From: Acidobacteriota bacterium
Lineage (GTDB): Bacteria; Acidobacteriota; B3-B38; Guanabaribacteriales; JAGGZT01
Reading direction: 5' to 3'
Assembly (NCBI GenBank): GCA_021161905.1
Contig: JAGGZT010000056.1
Coordinates: 1 to 50,315, forward strand
DNA: 50,315 bases
Below are positions 15,822-24,562 of this stretch, one piece after another. The position numbers were made by a program, and so were the translations under genes. The stretch's first letter is position 1. The number at the start of each line of letters is the position of its first letter. Under the pieces are notes generated by a model. The model was given only the letters and a program-made list of their open reading frames with translations. It had not been told where the DNA came from and searched no databases.

Positions 15822-18687
15822 GGTCTTGATCGCCGATGATGAGGAGGGGATAAGGTCCACTCTAAGCGCTATCCTCTCTTCTGAGGGATACTCCGTTTAC
15901 TCCGCAGGAACCGCTGATGAGCTTTTCTCCTTTCTAAGGAAGGAGGAATTCGACCTAATCCTCCTCGACATAGTGCTTCCCGATGCCGATGGCCTTAGCC
16001 TCATCCCGGAGATAAAGAAAGTTGCTCCTATGGCAGGGATCATCCTCATCACCGCCTACGCCTCCCTCGAGAGCGCCATCTCCGCCCTGAATCTGGGGGC
16101 TAATGGGTATCTCCCCAAACCAATAGATATCCCTATGGCGAAACAGATCATAGCAGGAACGATAACCCAGATGGAACTCGAGAGAAAGAAGAAAGAGCTG
16201 GAGGATAAACTGCGATATATGGCGGAGAGATACCGCTCATTGCTCGACAACCTCCGCGAGGGGATCTACATCAGCACCCCAGAAGGAAGGTTCAAGGAGG
16301 TGAATGAGGAACTGGTGAGAATAGACGGCTATAGCTCTAAAGAGGAACTTCTCAAGGTCAACATAGCGGATCTTTATGTCTCTCCTGAGGAAAGGGAGAA
16401 ATTCAAGAAGATACTTGGAGAAAAGGGAGCGGTAAAGAACTACGAGATCCGTTATCGGAGGAAAGATGGGAAGATAATCTATTGTCTCGAATCCTGCGTC
16501 GCCATAAGGGACGAGACGGGGAGAATCATAGAGTATCAAGGTACGATAACCGACATCACTGAGCGGAAACAGTTGGAGATGAAGCTCGAGGAATATGCCC
16601 ACCAGCTGGAGCGAAAGGTGGAGGAGCGGACAAAGGAGATAGAGAGAAGAAAAGAGGAGTTGCAGACGATAATAAACACGATGAATGAAGGTTTGGCAAT
16701 CCTCAATCGAGATCTAACGATCACCGGTTTCAACAGGAAGCTGATCGAGCTATTGGGGTATGAGGAGAAAGAGGTCTTGGGTAGAAGCGCCCTTGATTTC
16801 TTCACCGAGGAAAGCAAAGAGCGAATAAAAAATGAGATGAGTAAGAAACGATTAAAGGGACTCCCCTCAACTTATGAGGCGGAAGGGTTCACTAAAGATG
16901 GAAGGAGGGTCCATCTACTCATCTCTGCTGCGCCACTTTACAATGAAAAGGGGGAGATAACGGGATCGGTCGCCGTGCTCACCGAGATCACCCATCTCAA
17001 GGAGATGGAGAGAAAACTCAAGGAGTATGCGGAGAAGCTCGAGGAGAAAGTGGAGGAGAGGACGAGGAAACTTAAGGAGACGGAAGCGAGGTATTCCACC
17101 CTCTTCCAGAATGTTCGGGAAGGGGTGTTTATCGCAGACGAAGAGGGAAGGATAATCGAGGCAAATTCCGGGTTTATCTCACTTTTCGGCTACCAATCAA
17201 AGAAAGAGGTATTAAGAAAAAAGGTTCTCTTAAACCACTCCGTCAATAGGGAAATTTACCAGAGAATAAAAGATAGGATGACGGAAGAAGGGGAGATCAG
17301 TGGTATTGAAACCTCCTTTAAACGAAAGGATGGCACCACTTTCTATGCTTTCATCTCGGGTGCGGTGATAGAGGAGAAGGAAAAGGAGAAAAAGAGATTT
17401 TTCGGCACTATAACCGATATTACCGAGCGAAAGCTATTGGAAAATAAGCTCAAGGAAGCACTCGATTATGTAGAGAATATCATCGAGAGCTCCCACGATA
17501 TCATCATCACTCTGGATCTTTCCCGCCGTATTGTCACCTTCAACCGGGCAGCTGAGTTAGCCTTCGGCTACCTCCGGGATGAGGTCTTGGGGCAATCCAG
17601 CGATATCCTTTACGCTGAGAAAGAAGTGGGAGAAAAGATCTTTAAAGCCACTCTGAATAAGGGAAGGTTCGAAGGCGAGGTGGTGAACAAAAGAAAAAAT
17701 GGGGCGATATTCTACTCCTATCTAAGCTCCTCCTGTCTCAAAAACCGGGCAGGAGAGGTAATCGGTGTGATGGGCGTTTCCCATGACATAACCAAAGAGA
17801 AGGAGCTCGCAGAGGAAAAGGAGAGATACACCAAGGAGCTCGAGCGGTCGCTAAAGGAGCTCAAGAAGACCCAAGACCAGCTCATTCAGGCGGAGAAAAT
17901 GGCTTCCTTGGGACAGCTACTTGCCGGCATCGCCCATGAGCTGAACACCCCAATAAGCTTCATCTCAGCCAACTTAAGGGCACTGACCGAATACCAACCG
18001 ATCTTAGAGGAGCTTGTTTCAATTTGCGAATCCGGAGCGAAAAAACTCATAGAAGCTAAGAGAAAGGAAGAGGGAGAAAAAGCCCTTTCTTTCTTGAGGG
18101 AAAACAAACTCAAAGAGATAATAGACGACATCGCTCTCCTTGCTTCTCAGTCGCTTAAAGGAGCAGAGAGGATGATCCGTCTTATCTCCGATCTACGGAA
18201 GTTCTCCCGGATGGATCGGGGAGAGCTTATCTCCACTGATGTCAACGCCTGCCTCGACACTGCTCTGGCGCTCCTCCATAATGAGATCAAATATAAAGCA
18301 GAGGTAATAAGGGACTATGGGGATATCCCCCAGATCCTCTCTGCAGCAGGGAGACTGGAGCAGGTATTCGTGAACCTGCTTCTAAACGCCGCCCAAGCCA
18401 TAAAGGAGAAAGGGAAGATAACCATAACCACCAGGAAAGAGGGGGAGAATGTGGTAATAAAGATAAGCGACACCGGCTGTGGCATATCAAAGACGGATCT
18501 TCCTCACATCTTTGATCCCTTCTTCACCACTAAGCCAAGAGATAAAGGGACGGGCCTCGGCCTTTCCATTGTCTACAACATAGTCAAACAGCATGGAGGA
18601 GACATAAAGGTAGAAAGCCGAAAGGGGGTGGGAACGACTTTCACCATAACTCTCCCCAAAATACCCCCTACCCCACCGACATCTTAA
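15796..18687 (+). CDS. Receiver-led hybrid kinase: REC, four PAS, HisKA, HATPase
   Basis: A 963-residue soluble protein. Residues 8-122 are a receiver domain (acidic pair Asp14/Asp15, phospho-acceptor Asp58 in LLDIVLPDADG, Thr86, Lys108). Four PAS blocks follow at roughly 145-260, 285-405, 425-545 and 555-680; three end in TDITERK or an equivalent PAC motif and are joined by helical linkers (KVEERTKEIERRK, KVEERTRKLKE). Then come a HisKA domain (His714 in IAHELNTP) and an HATPase (DTGCGISK, GTGLGLSIVYNI). It has no membrane segment and no DNA-binding output. The neighbouring membrane kinase probably phosphorylates Asp58, making this a relay or integrator; the final target must lie elsewhere. 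The start is one of two adjacent ATGs, after AGGGAG. Confidence 0.85.
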   Translation: MMTEERKPKVLIADDEEGIRSTLSAILSSEGYSVYSAGTADELFSFLRKEEFDLILLDIVLPDADGLSLIPEIKKVAPMAGIILITAYASLESAISALNLGANGYLPKPIDIPMAKQIIAGTITQMELERKKKELEDKLRYMAERYRSLLDNLREGIYISTPEGRFKEVNEELVRIDGYSSKEELLKVNIADLYVSPEEREKFKKILGEKGAVKNYEIRYRRKDGKIIYCLESCVAIRDETGRIIEYQGTITDITERKQLEMKLEEYAHQLERKVEERTKEIERRKEELQTIINTMNEGLAILNRDLTITGFNRKLIELLGYEEKEVLGRSALDFFTEESKERIKNEMSKKRLKGLPSTYEAEGFTKDGRRVHLLISAAPLYNEKGEITGSVAVLTEITHLKEMERKLKEYAEKLEEKVEERTRKLKETEARYSTLFQNVREGVFIADEEGRIIEANSGFISLFGYQSKKEVLRKKVLLNHSVNREIYQRIKDRMTEEGEISGIETSFKRKDGTTFYAFISGAVIEEKEKEKKRFFGTITDITERKLLENKLKEALDYVENIIESSHDIIITLDLSRRIVTFNRAAELAFGYLRDEVLGQSSDILYAEKEVGEKIFKATLNKGRFEGEVVNKRKNGAIFYSYLSSSCLKNRAGEVIGVMGVSHDITKEKELAEEKERYTKELERSLKELKKTQDQLIQAEKMASLGQLLAGIAHELNTPISFISANLRALTEYQPILEELVSICESGAKKLIEAKRKEEGEKALSFLRENKLKEIIDDIALLASQSLKGAERMIRLISDLRKFSRMDRGELISTDVNACLDTALALLHNEIKYKAEVIRDYGDIPQILSAAGRLEQVFVNLLLNAAQAIKEKGKITITTRKEGENVVIKISDTGCGISKTDLPHIFDPFFTTKPRDKGTGLGLSIVYNIVKQHGGDIKVESRKGVGTTFTITLPKIPPTPPTS

Positions 18688-18744
18688 GCTAAGGATTGAA
18701 ATCGAAGAAAAGATGAAATAAGCTCTTAAGGAAAAGGAGGGAAT

Positions 18745-19989
18745 ATGAACCTTAAGAGATGGAAGTTTATCCTGCCCTTAATGCTCATCGTCGGTATATT
18801 TTTCGGGTTTCAAGAAAAAAAAGCCGAAACACCCTCACTAAATATACCCGAGCTTCTTACCAAGGCGAGTGAGCTATCCGGGCTTCCCCTGAAACATCCG
18901 GTCTCCTTTGGTGAAAAAAGCCGGACTGAACTCCTCGATTATCTCAAAAAAACGCTCGATACCGAGCTACCACCGAAGAAAGCGGAGGCAATATCCACCT
19001 CTTGGGCGCTACTTGGGCTTATCCCAGAAGGGGTGGACCTGCGGAGGCTTCTCCTCTCCGTTCTCCTTGAACAGGCAGGGGGATATTACGACCCGAAGGC
19101 AGGCAAGCTCTTTCTGATAAAGGGCTACGACCCTTTGATCGAGCGGATAATCGTCATCCACGAGCTCGTCCACGCCCTGCAGGACCAGACAATAAGCCTG
19201 AAAGAACTCGAGGAGAAAACAAAGGACAACGACGATCTCGCCCTCGCCTGGCAATCGGTAATCGAGGGACAAGCAACAGCGGTAATGTTTGAATTCATCT
19301 CGGGAAAGAAGATCACCGAGCTACCGGACCTCTCCAGGATGAGCGCGGGGCTTCTCTCCCTCCAGTTCACCAGCTACAAGGCTTTCACCAATGCTCCCCG
19401 CTACCTGAAGCTCAGGCTCATCTTTCCCTATCTTTCTGGATGTTCTTTCATCAGGAGCTACGCCCAAAAGGAAAATAAAAGAGGGAATTGGGTTTACCTC
19501 CTGACCCATCTGCCCCCCTCAACGGAACAGATCATCCATCCGGAAAAATATGGGCTTGACCCACCAAAGATGGTGAAAAAACCAGGGCTTTCCTTTCCGC
19601 TTATCTACAGCGACACCTTAGGGGAGCTTGGGATCTACGGTGTATTATCCCAGTTTCTCCCCGAAGAAGAGGCAAGGAAGGGTTCTTCCGGCTGGGGAGG
19701 AGGAAGGTATTTCACCTACAAAACTAAGGAGGGGAAGCCATTCCTTCTCACCATCACCCTATGGGACTCCGAAAAAGAAGCAGAGGAATTCGCCTCATTA
19801 TACAGGGAGGCGGTAAAAAGGAGATATCCTAAGGCGCTTCTCCTTAAAGAAACCCCTTATACCCTCTTCAAGGTGGGAGATCGGTTCACCCTTATAGAGA
19901 AAATAGGGGCTAAGGTGATAACGGTGGAACAAGCCAAGGGAACCATTATCTCCCTTATCAGGCGGAGGATCAGCTCCTCTTACAACTGA
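18745..19989 (+). CDS. Exported gluzincin-like zinc metalloprotease
   Basis: A 414-residue protein with an N-terminal signal or anchor (MNLKRWKFILPLMLIVGIFFG). The core has IHELVHALQDQ (His139, Glu140, His143) and, 31 residues later, VIEGQATAV, where Glu174 is the likely third zinc ligand. That layout is a gluzincin. Before the site is the segment LEQAGGYYDPKAGKLFLI, a pattern seen ahead of the zinc helix in several uncharacterised bacterial proteases. The C-terminal third (ITLWDSEKEAEEFASLY) is a separate alpha/beta domain. AAGGAGGG precedes the ATG. The next gene, nth, starts 8 bases after its stop. Substrate unknown; the cell location should be periplasm or outer face of the inner membrane. 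Confidence 0.65.
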   Translation: MNLKRWKFILPLMLIVGIFFGFQEKKAETPSLNIPELLTKASELSGLPLKHPVSFGEKSRTELLDYLKKTLDTELPPKKAEAISTSWALLGLIPEGVDLRRLLLSVLLEQAGGYYDPKAGKLFLIKGYDPLIERIIVIHELVHALQDQTISLKELEEKTKDNDDLALAWQSVIEGQATAVMFEFISGKKITELPDLSRMSAGLLSLQFTSYKAFTNAPRYLKLRLIFPYLSGCSFIRSYAQKENKRGNWVYLLTHLPPSTEQIIHPEKYGLDPPKMVKKPGLSFPLIYSDTLGELGIYGVLSQFLPEEEARKGSSGWGGGRYFTYKTKEGKPFLLTITLWDSEKEAEEFASLYREAVKRRYPKALLLKETPYTLFKVGDRFTLIEKIGAKVITVEQAKGTIISLIRRRISSSYN

Positions 19990-19997
19990 GCGAGAAA

Positions 19998-20660
19998 ATG
20001 ACCTCCGAGGAGAAACTAAAGAGGATCGCTAAAATCCTCGAGGATGAGTTCGGCATCCCGAAAAGGGAAAGAAAGGACCCCTTAGAAACGCTGATAAAAA
20101 CCATCCTCTCCCAGAATACGAACGACAAGAACCGGGACACCGCTTACGAGGGGCTTAAGAAGAGGTTTCCAACCTGGAAGGAGGCAGCAGATGCTTCTCC
20201 TTTCGAGATCGCCCGCGTCATCCGCCCCGGTGGCTTACATAACCAAAAAGGGGAGAGGATAAAAAACCTCCTCTTATGGGTGAGGAAGAATTACCCCTCC
20301 TTCGATATCTCGCCCCTATGTAAGCTGAGCTTTGAGGAGCTGGAAGAGAGATTGGGAAGGCTTCCCGGTATGGGGGCGAAGACCCTCGCCATCCTGATGC
20401 TCTTTTCCTGCGGCAAGGAGGTCTTTCCCGTGGACACCCACATCAATCGGATTATGAAAAGGCTGGGCATCGTCCCTGAGCGAGCCACCGCAGAGAGGAC
20501 CTTCCGTCTCCTCAAGGGAAAGATACCTGAAGGAAAATCCTACTCCCTCCATCTAAATCTCATCAACCTGGGAAGGACAATTTGCCGGGCGAAAAAGCCA
20601 CTCTGCTCCCATTGCCCCATTTCCTCTTTTTGTCTATACTATCAGAGAAAAGGGAGGTGA
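19998..20660 (+). CDS. nth: Endonuclease III (DNA glycosylase/AP lyase)
   Basis: A 220-residue member of the HhH-GPD family that removes oxidised pyrimidines and cleaves at abasic sites. Visible features: TILSQNTND (active-site helix), the helix-hairpin-helix LPGMGAKTL with catalytic Lys128, VDTHINRI with catalytic Asp146, and the iron-sulfur loop Cys196-x6-Cys203-x2-Cys206-x5-Cys212. Length matches the family (about 210-220). The ribosome site is weak. The gene sits in a plus-strand series between the metalloprotease and the LUD gene with small gaps, so it is probably co-transcribed rather than separately damage-regulated. Confidence 0.92.
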   Translation: MTSEEKLKRIAKILEDEFGIPKRERKDPLETLIKTILSQNTNDKNRDTAYEGLKKRFPTWKEAADASPFEIARVIRPGGLHNQKGERIKNLLLWVRKNYPSFDISPLCKLSFEELEERLGRLPGMGAKTLAILMLFSCGKEVFPVDTHINRIMKRLGIVPERATAERTFRLLKGKIPEGKSYSLHLNLINLGRTICRAKKPLCSHCPISSFCLYYQRKGR

Positions 20661-20664
20661 TAAG

Positions 20665-21315
20665 GTGAACGAGCTGAAGGCTAAGGTTATGGAAAAACGG
20701 GCGGAGAAAGCGGTTTCCGCCTTGAGAAAGAGAAACATAGATGCTCACTTCATAAAGAACAGGGAGGAGGCGCTCAAACTTATCTTAGGGATGATACCCA
20801 AGGGAGCCACCGTCGCCCTTGGAGGATCGGTCACCCTCATCGAAACCGGTCTTCTCGATCTCCTAAGAAAGAAGGAGGGGATCACCCTTCTCGACCGCTA
20901 TAAGCCGGGAATATCGAAGGAAGAAGTAGCCAAGATGCGTCTTGCCGGGCTTACTGCCGATTGCTTCATCTCCGGAACCAACGCCATCACCCTCGATGGG
21001 AAGCTGGTCAACATCGATGGCATTGGCAATCGAGTGGCGGCAATGGCTTACGGTCCTGATAAGGTAATCATCATCGCCGGTTATAACAAAATAGTGAGGG
21101 ATGTCGAGGAAGGGATAAGAAGGATAAAGGAGGTAGCTGCTCCCCCAAATACGGTAAGGGTAGGAGCCAATACCCCCTGTAGTAAAACTGGCTTCTGCAA
21201 CGAGAGCGCCTGCTTTCCTCCAGAGCGGATCTGCAACATCACCACCATCATCGAGGGGCAAAGGGTCTCTGGGAGGATGAGCGTGGTCATCTTGGCTGAG
21301 GAGCTCGGCTTTTAA
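20665..21315 (+). CDS. LUD-domain protein (LutC/YkgG-like) with four C-terminal cysteines
   Basis: A 216-residue LUD/DUF162 protein: VALGGSVTLIETGLLD, FISGTNAITLDGKLVNIDG and NRVAAMAYGPDKVIIIAGYNK are the family core. The C-terminal part has Cys172-x5-Cys178-x4-Cys183-x6-Cys190 (PCSKTGFC then RICNITTI), seen in a subgroup and able to bind an iron-sulfur cluster or zinc. LutC in Bacillus takes part in L-lactate oxidation with LutA and LutB, but neither partner is nearby. The start is GTG, with AGGGAGGTGA straddling the nth stop 4 bases upstream. The exact role is therefore unknown. Confidence 0.8.
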   Translation: MNELKAKVMEKRAEKAVSALRKRNIDAHFIKNREEALKLILGMIPKGATVALGGSVTLIETGLLDLLRKKEGITLLDRYKPGISKEEVAKMRLAGLTADCFISGTNAITLDGKLVNIDGIGNRVAAMAYGPDKVIIIAGYNKIVRDVEEGIRRIKEVAAPPNTVRVGANTPCSKTGFCNESACFPPERICNITTIIEGQRVSGRMSVVILAEELGF

Positions 21316-21331
21316 AAGGAGAGATTACCTA

Positions 21332-21589
21332 ATGGAAGAAGAAAGAGAAAAAGCGATAAAGGAGGAGAATAAAAAGATATTCTATCTCCGGATGTTGGTC
21401 GATCTTACCACCAATATCCTCTATCAGAGCAACCTACCCCTATCTGAAGCCCTCGAATTGGTTAAAAGCACGAAGGAGGCTGCCCTGAAGCTCTTCCCGG
21501 AAAAGGAGGGAACCTACGAGATAATCTATCAGTCCCGGTTTAACCGTATCCTCAAGGAGCTTTACGGCTATCCCAAAGAAGAAGTGTAA
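21332..21589 (+). CDS. Small conserved-looking hypothetical protein
   Basis: 85 residues, soluble, largely helical: a charged start (MEEEREKAIKEENKK), then LRMLVDLTTNILYQSNLPLSEALELV and a C-terminal block YEIIYQSRFNRILKELYGY. It has the feel of a conserved small protein, and I recall similar sequences in acidobacteria-like and delta-type genomes, but I cannot name a family. An AAAAGGAGAG ribosome site lies before the ATG. It is 16 bases after the LUD gene and 6 before the phosphoesterase, so it belongs to the same transcription unit. Confidence 0.6.
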   Translation: MEEEREKAIKEENKKIFYLRMLVDLTTNILYQSNLPLSEALELVKSTKEAALKLFPEKEGTYEIIYQSRFNRILKELYGYPKEEV

Positions 21590-21595
21590 GAAAGA

Positions 21596-22120
21596 ATGGA
21601 GAACCAGATAAAGCTGGGGGTGATAAGTGACACCCACGGGAATGAAGAACTTCTCACCCTCGCCTCCTCTTATCTCATCGATATTGTCTCCGTCAAAAAG
21701 ATATACCATCTGGGTGATAATTATTATGATGCTGATCCCCTCTTAAAAAGGGGCATAGTCCTCCTGCGGGTACCCGGTATCTTCGAGGAGGGGTATATCA
21801 GAGGAACCCTTCCCAAAATAGTGAAGGATGAGGTCCTGGGAAAGAAGATCGTCCTCGTTCATCGGCTCGAGGACTTGAAAGAAGGGGGCGATGTGATACT
21901 CTACGGTCATACCCACAACTTTGCCCTTTATGAGAAAGAAGGGAGGATATTTATCAACCCGGGGCATCTTAAGGAGAAGAGCCATAAAGGGAGGGAAGCG
22001 ACCTTCGCCCTCGTAGAACTTACCTTCTCATCACTTAATGCGATCATCTATAACACCCGCTACCAAGAGGTCTTACGAAAAACCTTCTATTTTAAGCGAC
22101 CTCCTCATCTATTGAAATAG
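21596..22120 (+). CDS. YfcE/MJ0936-type metallophosphoesterase
   Basis: A 174-residue calcineurin-like phosphoesterase of the small YfcE group. Motifs: GVISDTHGN (Asp12, His14), YHLGDNYYD (Asp41), a His at 89 in LVHR, YGHTHNFA (His105, His107) and INPGH. The usual GN(H/C)D motif that supplies an Asn metal ligand is replaced by PGIFEEGY (Ile62), so one ligand position is missing or supplied otherwise. Family members hydrolyse phosphodiesters or p-nitrophenyl substrates with Mn/Ni; the natural substrate is unknown. It is the last gene in its series. Confidence 0.75.
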   Translation: MENQIKLGVISDTHGNEELLTLASSYLIDIVSVKKIYHLGDNYYDADPLLKRGIVLLRVPGIFEEGYIRGTLPKIVKDEVLGKKIVLVHRLEDLKEGGDVILYGHTHNFALYEKEGRIFINPGHLKEKSHKGREATFALVELTFSSLNAIIYNTRYQEVLRKTFYFKRPPHLLK

Positions 22121-22162
22121 AACATCAATTTTGAGTTAACCGCTGTAAAGGTGAAGACATTC

Positions 22163-22191
22163 TTGACTGAAGGGTAAATCTATGTTATTAT
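22163..22191 (+). promoter_or_regulatory. Sigma70-type promoter for the MBL-fold hydrolase
   Basis: TTGACT at 22163-22168, 17 bases, TATTAT at 22186-22191. The predicted start near 22198 lies downstream of an earlier in-frame ATG at 22195. This supports translation from the ATG at 22246. Confidence 0.65.
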
Positions 22192-22245
22192 GGTATGGTT
22201 TTTACTTCAGGCTCCGGCATTAAAGAGACCTCTCAAGGAAAAAGG

Positions 22246-23013
22246 ATGAACTTCCGGGTCCTTGGCTGTTATGGCGGTAATATGCCAGGAAAATTTACCA
22301 CCTCTTTCCTCCTCGATGAGGAAATAGCTATAGATGGGGGCGCCATATCATTGGCTTTGACTCTTCCGGAACAGTTAAAACTCCGTTATGTCCTCCTCAC
22401 CCATACCCACATCGATCACACCTATTCTCTCCCTTTCTTCGTCGACAACATCTTCAGCCGGGCGAAAGAGAGGGGGATCAAGATAACTATCTATTCTCAC
22501 AAAGCTGCCATTTCTGCTTTGAAGGAGCACTTATTCAACAACTCCTCTTGGCCCGATTTCACCCTCATCCCTGAGAAGAACCCTCTCTTAAACTTCGTCG
22601 AGATAAAAGAGAAAGAGGAGTTTCGCATCGGAGAGTTCACCGTCACGCCAATCTATGTAAACCACATCATCCCCACGATGGGTTTCTTGATAGATAAAGG
22701 GGATAAGACCGCCATCTTCGTCGGTGATACCAAAGCTACCAAGGAGATATGGAAAGAGGCAAATGGGAGAAGGAAGATAGACGTCCTCTTTATTGAAACC
22801 TCCTTCCCCAACAGACTAAAAGAGCTCGCTGATAGAAGCGGTCATCTCACCCCTATTGGGCTCGCTGCCGAGCTTGAGAAATTTCAGCATAGACCGCGGA
22901 TCATCGTGTACCATCAGAAGCCGGAGTATATCAAAGAGATAGAAGAAGAGCTTTCCGCCCTCGGAAACCCGGAGCTCGAGCTTGCCCGTCAGGGGGCTAC
23001 CTATCGCTTTTAG
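22246..23013 (+). CDS. MBL-fold hydrolase, class II cyclic-nucleotide phosphodiesterase-like
   Basis: 255 residues from this start. The metal motif is LLTHTHIDHTYSLP (HxHxDH), followed by VNHIIPTMGF, FVGDTK (Asp ligand) and a final VYHQKPEY. The N-terminus, LGCYGGN then TSFLLDEEIAIDGG, matches the low-affinity (class II) 3',5'-cyclic-nucleotide phosphodiesterases and related hydrolases. I chose the inner ATG because the promoter start falls after the upstream ATG and because AAGGAAAAAGG is a usable ribosome site. It is monocistronic and its stop codon overlaps that of ftsX from the other strand. Whether it acts on cAMP, cGMP or another ester is unknown. Confidence 0.75.
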   Translation: MNFRVLGCYGGNMPGKFTTSFLLDEEIAIDGGAISLALTLPEQLKLRYVLLTHTHIDHTYSLPFFVDNIFSRAKERGIKITIYSHKAAISALKEHLFNNSSWPDFTLIPEKNPLLNFVEIKEKEEFRIGEFTVTPIYVNHIIPTMGFLIDKGDKTAIFVGDTKATKEIWKEANGRRKIDVLFIETSFPNRLKELADRSGHLTPIGLAAELEKFQHRPRIIVYHQKPEYIKEIEEELSALGNPELELARQGATYRF

Positions 23014-23903
23014 ATCTTAAGAAGTCCTCCCAAAGAGAAGAAACTGGCTATCATCCCCACCATTCCGCCTCCTGCTATTATCCCCAAGATCGCTTTTTTT
23101 GAGAGGAATGTCGCCACTAAGAACTCGGAGATAAACGACGAAGCGAGATAAGGACGAACAAAGTGGTAGGAGAGGAAAAGCAAGAGAAGGGCAAACGCCC
23201 CAGCGAGAACCCCCTGAACCATACCTTCAACCACAAAGGGACCCTTGATGTAGGCGTTTGAGGCACCGACCAAGCGCATTATCTCGATCTCCTCCCTCCT
23301 TGCGTAGACGAGGAGCTTGATCACATTGGCGGTAGTGGAGATGGCAGCGAGGACAAGCACCCCGCCGAAGAAGATGCCCGCCAGTTTAAGAAGCCCAATG
23401 ACCGCTTGAAGCCTCCTTATCCAGGTGAGATCACAAGCGACCTCATCCACTCCGGGAAGGCGAGAGAAGGTGCGGATGAGGTCCTCGACAAACTCCGGCT
23501 TCTGGTATTCTGGGTCTATTGCTATCTCAAAAGAGGCGGGGAAGGGAACCTTTCCCAGATCGGAAATAAGCGGAGCGAGGCTGGGGAAAAACTCCTTGAA
23601 CCGGGCAAGCGCTTCCTCCTCCGAAATGAAGCGATAGCTGGCGATGATCGGGCTTCTTTTTATCCTCTCCTCGATCTTAGCGATTTTTTGCTTCTTTAGC
23701 CCCGGCTTGAGGAAGACATTCATCTGAACCTCCTTCTGCCAGCGATGGGCGATCAAGGAGAGGTTCGCATTGAGCAGGAGGAATATACCCACCACATAAA
23801 GGGAGATCGCCATAACCGAAATGGCAAGTAGATTTGCAGACTTATGTTTTACTAAACCGGCAAATCCTTCCTCGATAAAGTAAAAAAGGGCACGAAACAT
23901 CAT
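23010..23903 (-). CDS. ftsX: Cell-division ABC transporter permease FtsX
   Basis: 297 residues, four membrane helices. TM1 is followed by a large extracytoplasmic domain (about residues 50-165, including EVQMNVFLKPG, FISEEEALARFKEFFP and SLPGVDEVACDL-like text), then three C-terminal helices with YARREEIEIMRLVGASNAYIKGPF, the FtsX signature. FtsX transmits FtsE ATP hydrolysis across the membrane to activate peptidoglycan hydrolases at the septum. The ATG shares a base with the ftsE stop (TGATG), so translation is coupled. No envC-like or M23 peptidase gene follows; the peptidase gene on the other side of ftsE may be the partner. Confidence 0.9.
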   Translation of the reverse strand: MMFRALFYFIEEGFAGLVKHKSANLLAISVMAISLYVVGIFLLLNANLSLIAHRWQKEVQMNVFLKPGLKKQKIAKIEERIKRSPIIASYRFISEEEALARFKEFFPSLAPLISDLGKVPFPASFEIAIDPEYQKPEFVEDLIRTFSRLPGVDEVACDLTWIRRLQAVIGLLKLAGIFFGGVLVLAAISTTANVIKLLVYARREEIEIMRLVGASNAYIKGPFVVEGMVQGVLAGAFALLLLFLSYHFVRPYLASSFISEFLVATFLSKKAILGIIAGGGMVGMIASFFSLGGLLKI

Positions 23904-24562
23904 CAACCTCTATAGGGAACGAGCCGCCCTTTATCCAGGGCGATGACCCGACGGTTGAGAAACCGAATGAGAGTGGGGTCGTGAGTGGCGACCACCACCG
24001 TGGTTCCCTTCTTGTTTACCTCGTCGAATATCCTCATAATCTCGAGGGACATCTCCGGATCGAGATTGCCCGTCGGCTCATCAGCCAGGATAAGGCTCGG
24101 GTTATTGACCAACGCCCTCGCTATCGCCACTCGCTGTTGCTCCCCCCCGGAGAGCTGAAGGGGATACGCCTTTAATCTATCCTGCATCCCCACCATCCGA
24201 AGAATATGGTAGGCGCGGTGCTTTCGTTCCTTCAAGGGGACACCGAGCACCTTGAGGACAAAGGTAACATTATCGAAAACCGTCTTGTGGGGAAGGAGCT
24301 TGAAATCCTGAAACACTATCCCCATCTCCCGCCTGAGGAAAGGGACCTTTCTATTCGGGATCGAGGCTAAATTCCTCCCCGAAACCAGGATCTGCCCCTG
24401 GGTAGGGAGTATCTCCCGATACACCAAGCGGAGGAATGTCGTCTTTCCCGCCCCACTCGGTCCGGTTAGGAAAACGAACTCTCCCTTTTCTATGTGGACA
24501 TTTATATCCCTAAGGGCAGGGGTCTTCCCATAACTCTTATAGACATGAAACATCTGGATCAT
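23903..24562 (-). CDS. ftsE: Cell-division ATP-binding protein FtsE
   Basis: A 219-residue ABC ATPase: Walker [10 protein letters not shown] (34-42), Q-loop Gln85, signature LSGGEQQR (137-144), Walker [10 protein letters not shown] with Asp161/Glu162 and H-loop His194. Length and the start [17 protein letters not shown] fit FtsE rather than other transporters, and ftsX follows directly. It works in the cytoplasm as a dimer bound to FtsX and to FtsZ. It overlaps the upstream peptidase gene by 4 bases (ATGA) and ftsX by one base, so the three proteins are likely made in fixed proportion. Confidence 0.93.
   Translation of the reverse strand: MIQMFHVYKSYGKTPALRDINVHIEKGEFVFLTGPSGAGKTTFLRLVYREILPTQGQILVSGRNLASIPNRKVPFLRREMGIVFQDFKLLPHKTVFDNVTFVLKVLGVPLKERKHRAYHILRMVGMQDRLKAYPLQLSGGEQQRVAIARALVNNPSLILADEPTGNLDPEMSLEIMRIFDEVNKKGTTVVVATHDPTLIRFLNRRVIALDKGRLVPYRG

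Noticed and set aside
22195-22245. Upstream ATG extending the MBL hydrolase by 17 residues
   Set aside because: The promoter predicts transcription starting after this ATG, and the added residues do not match the family start.
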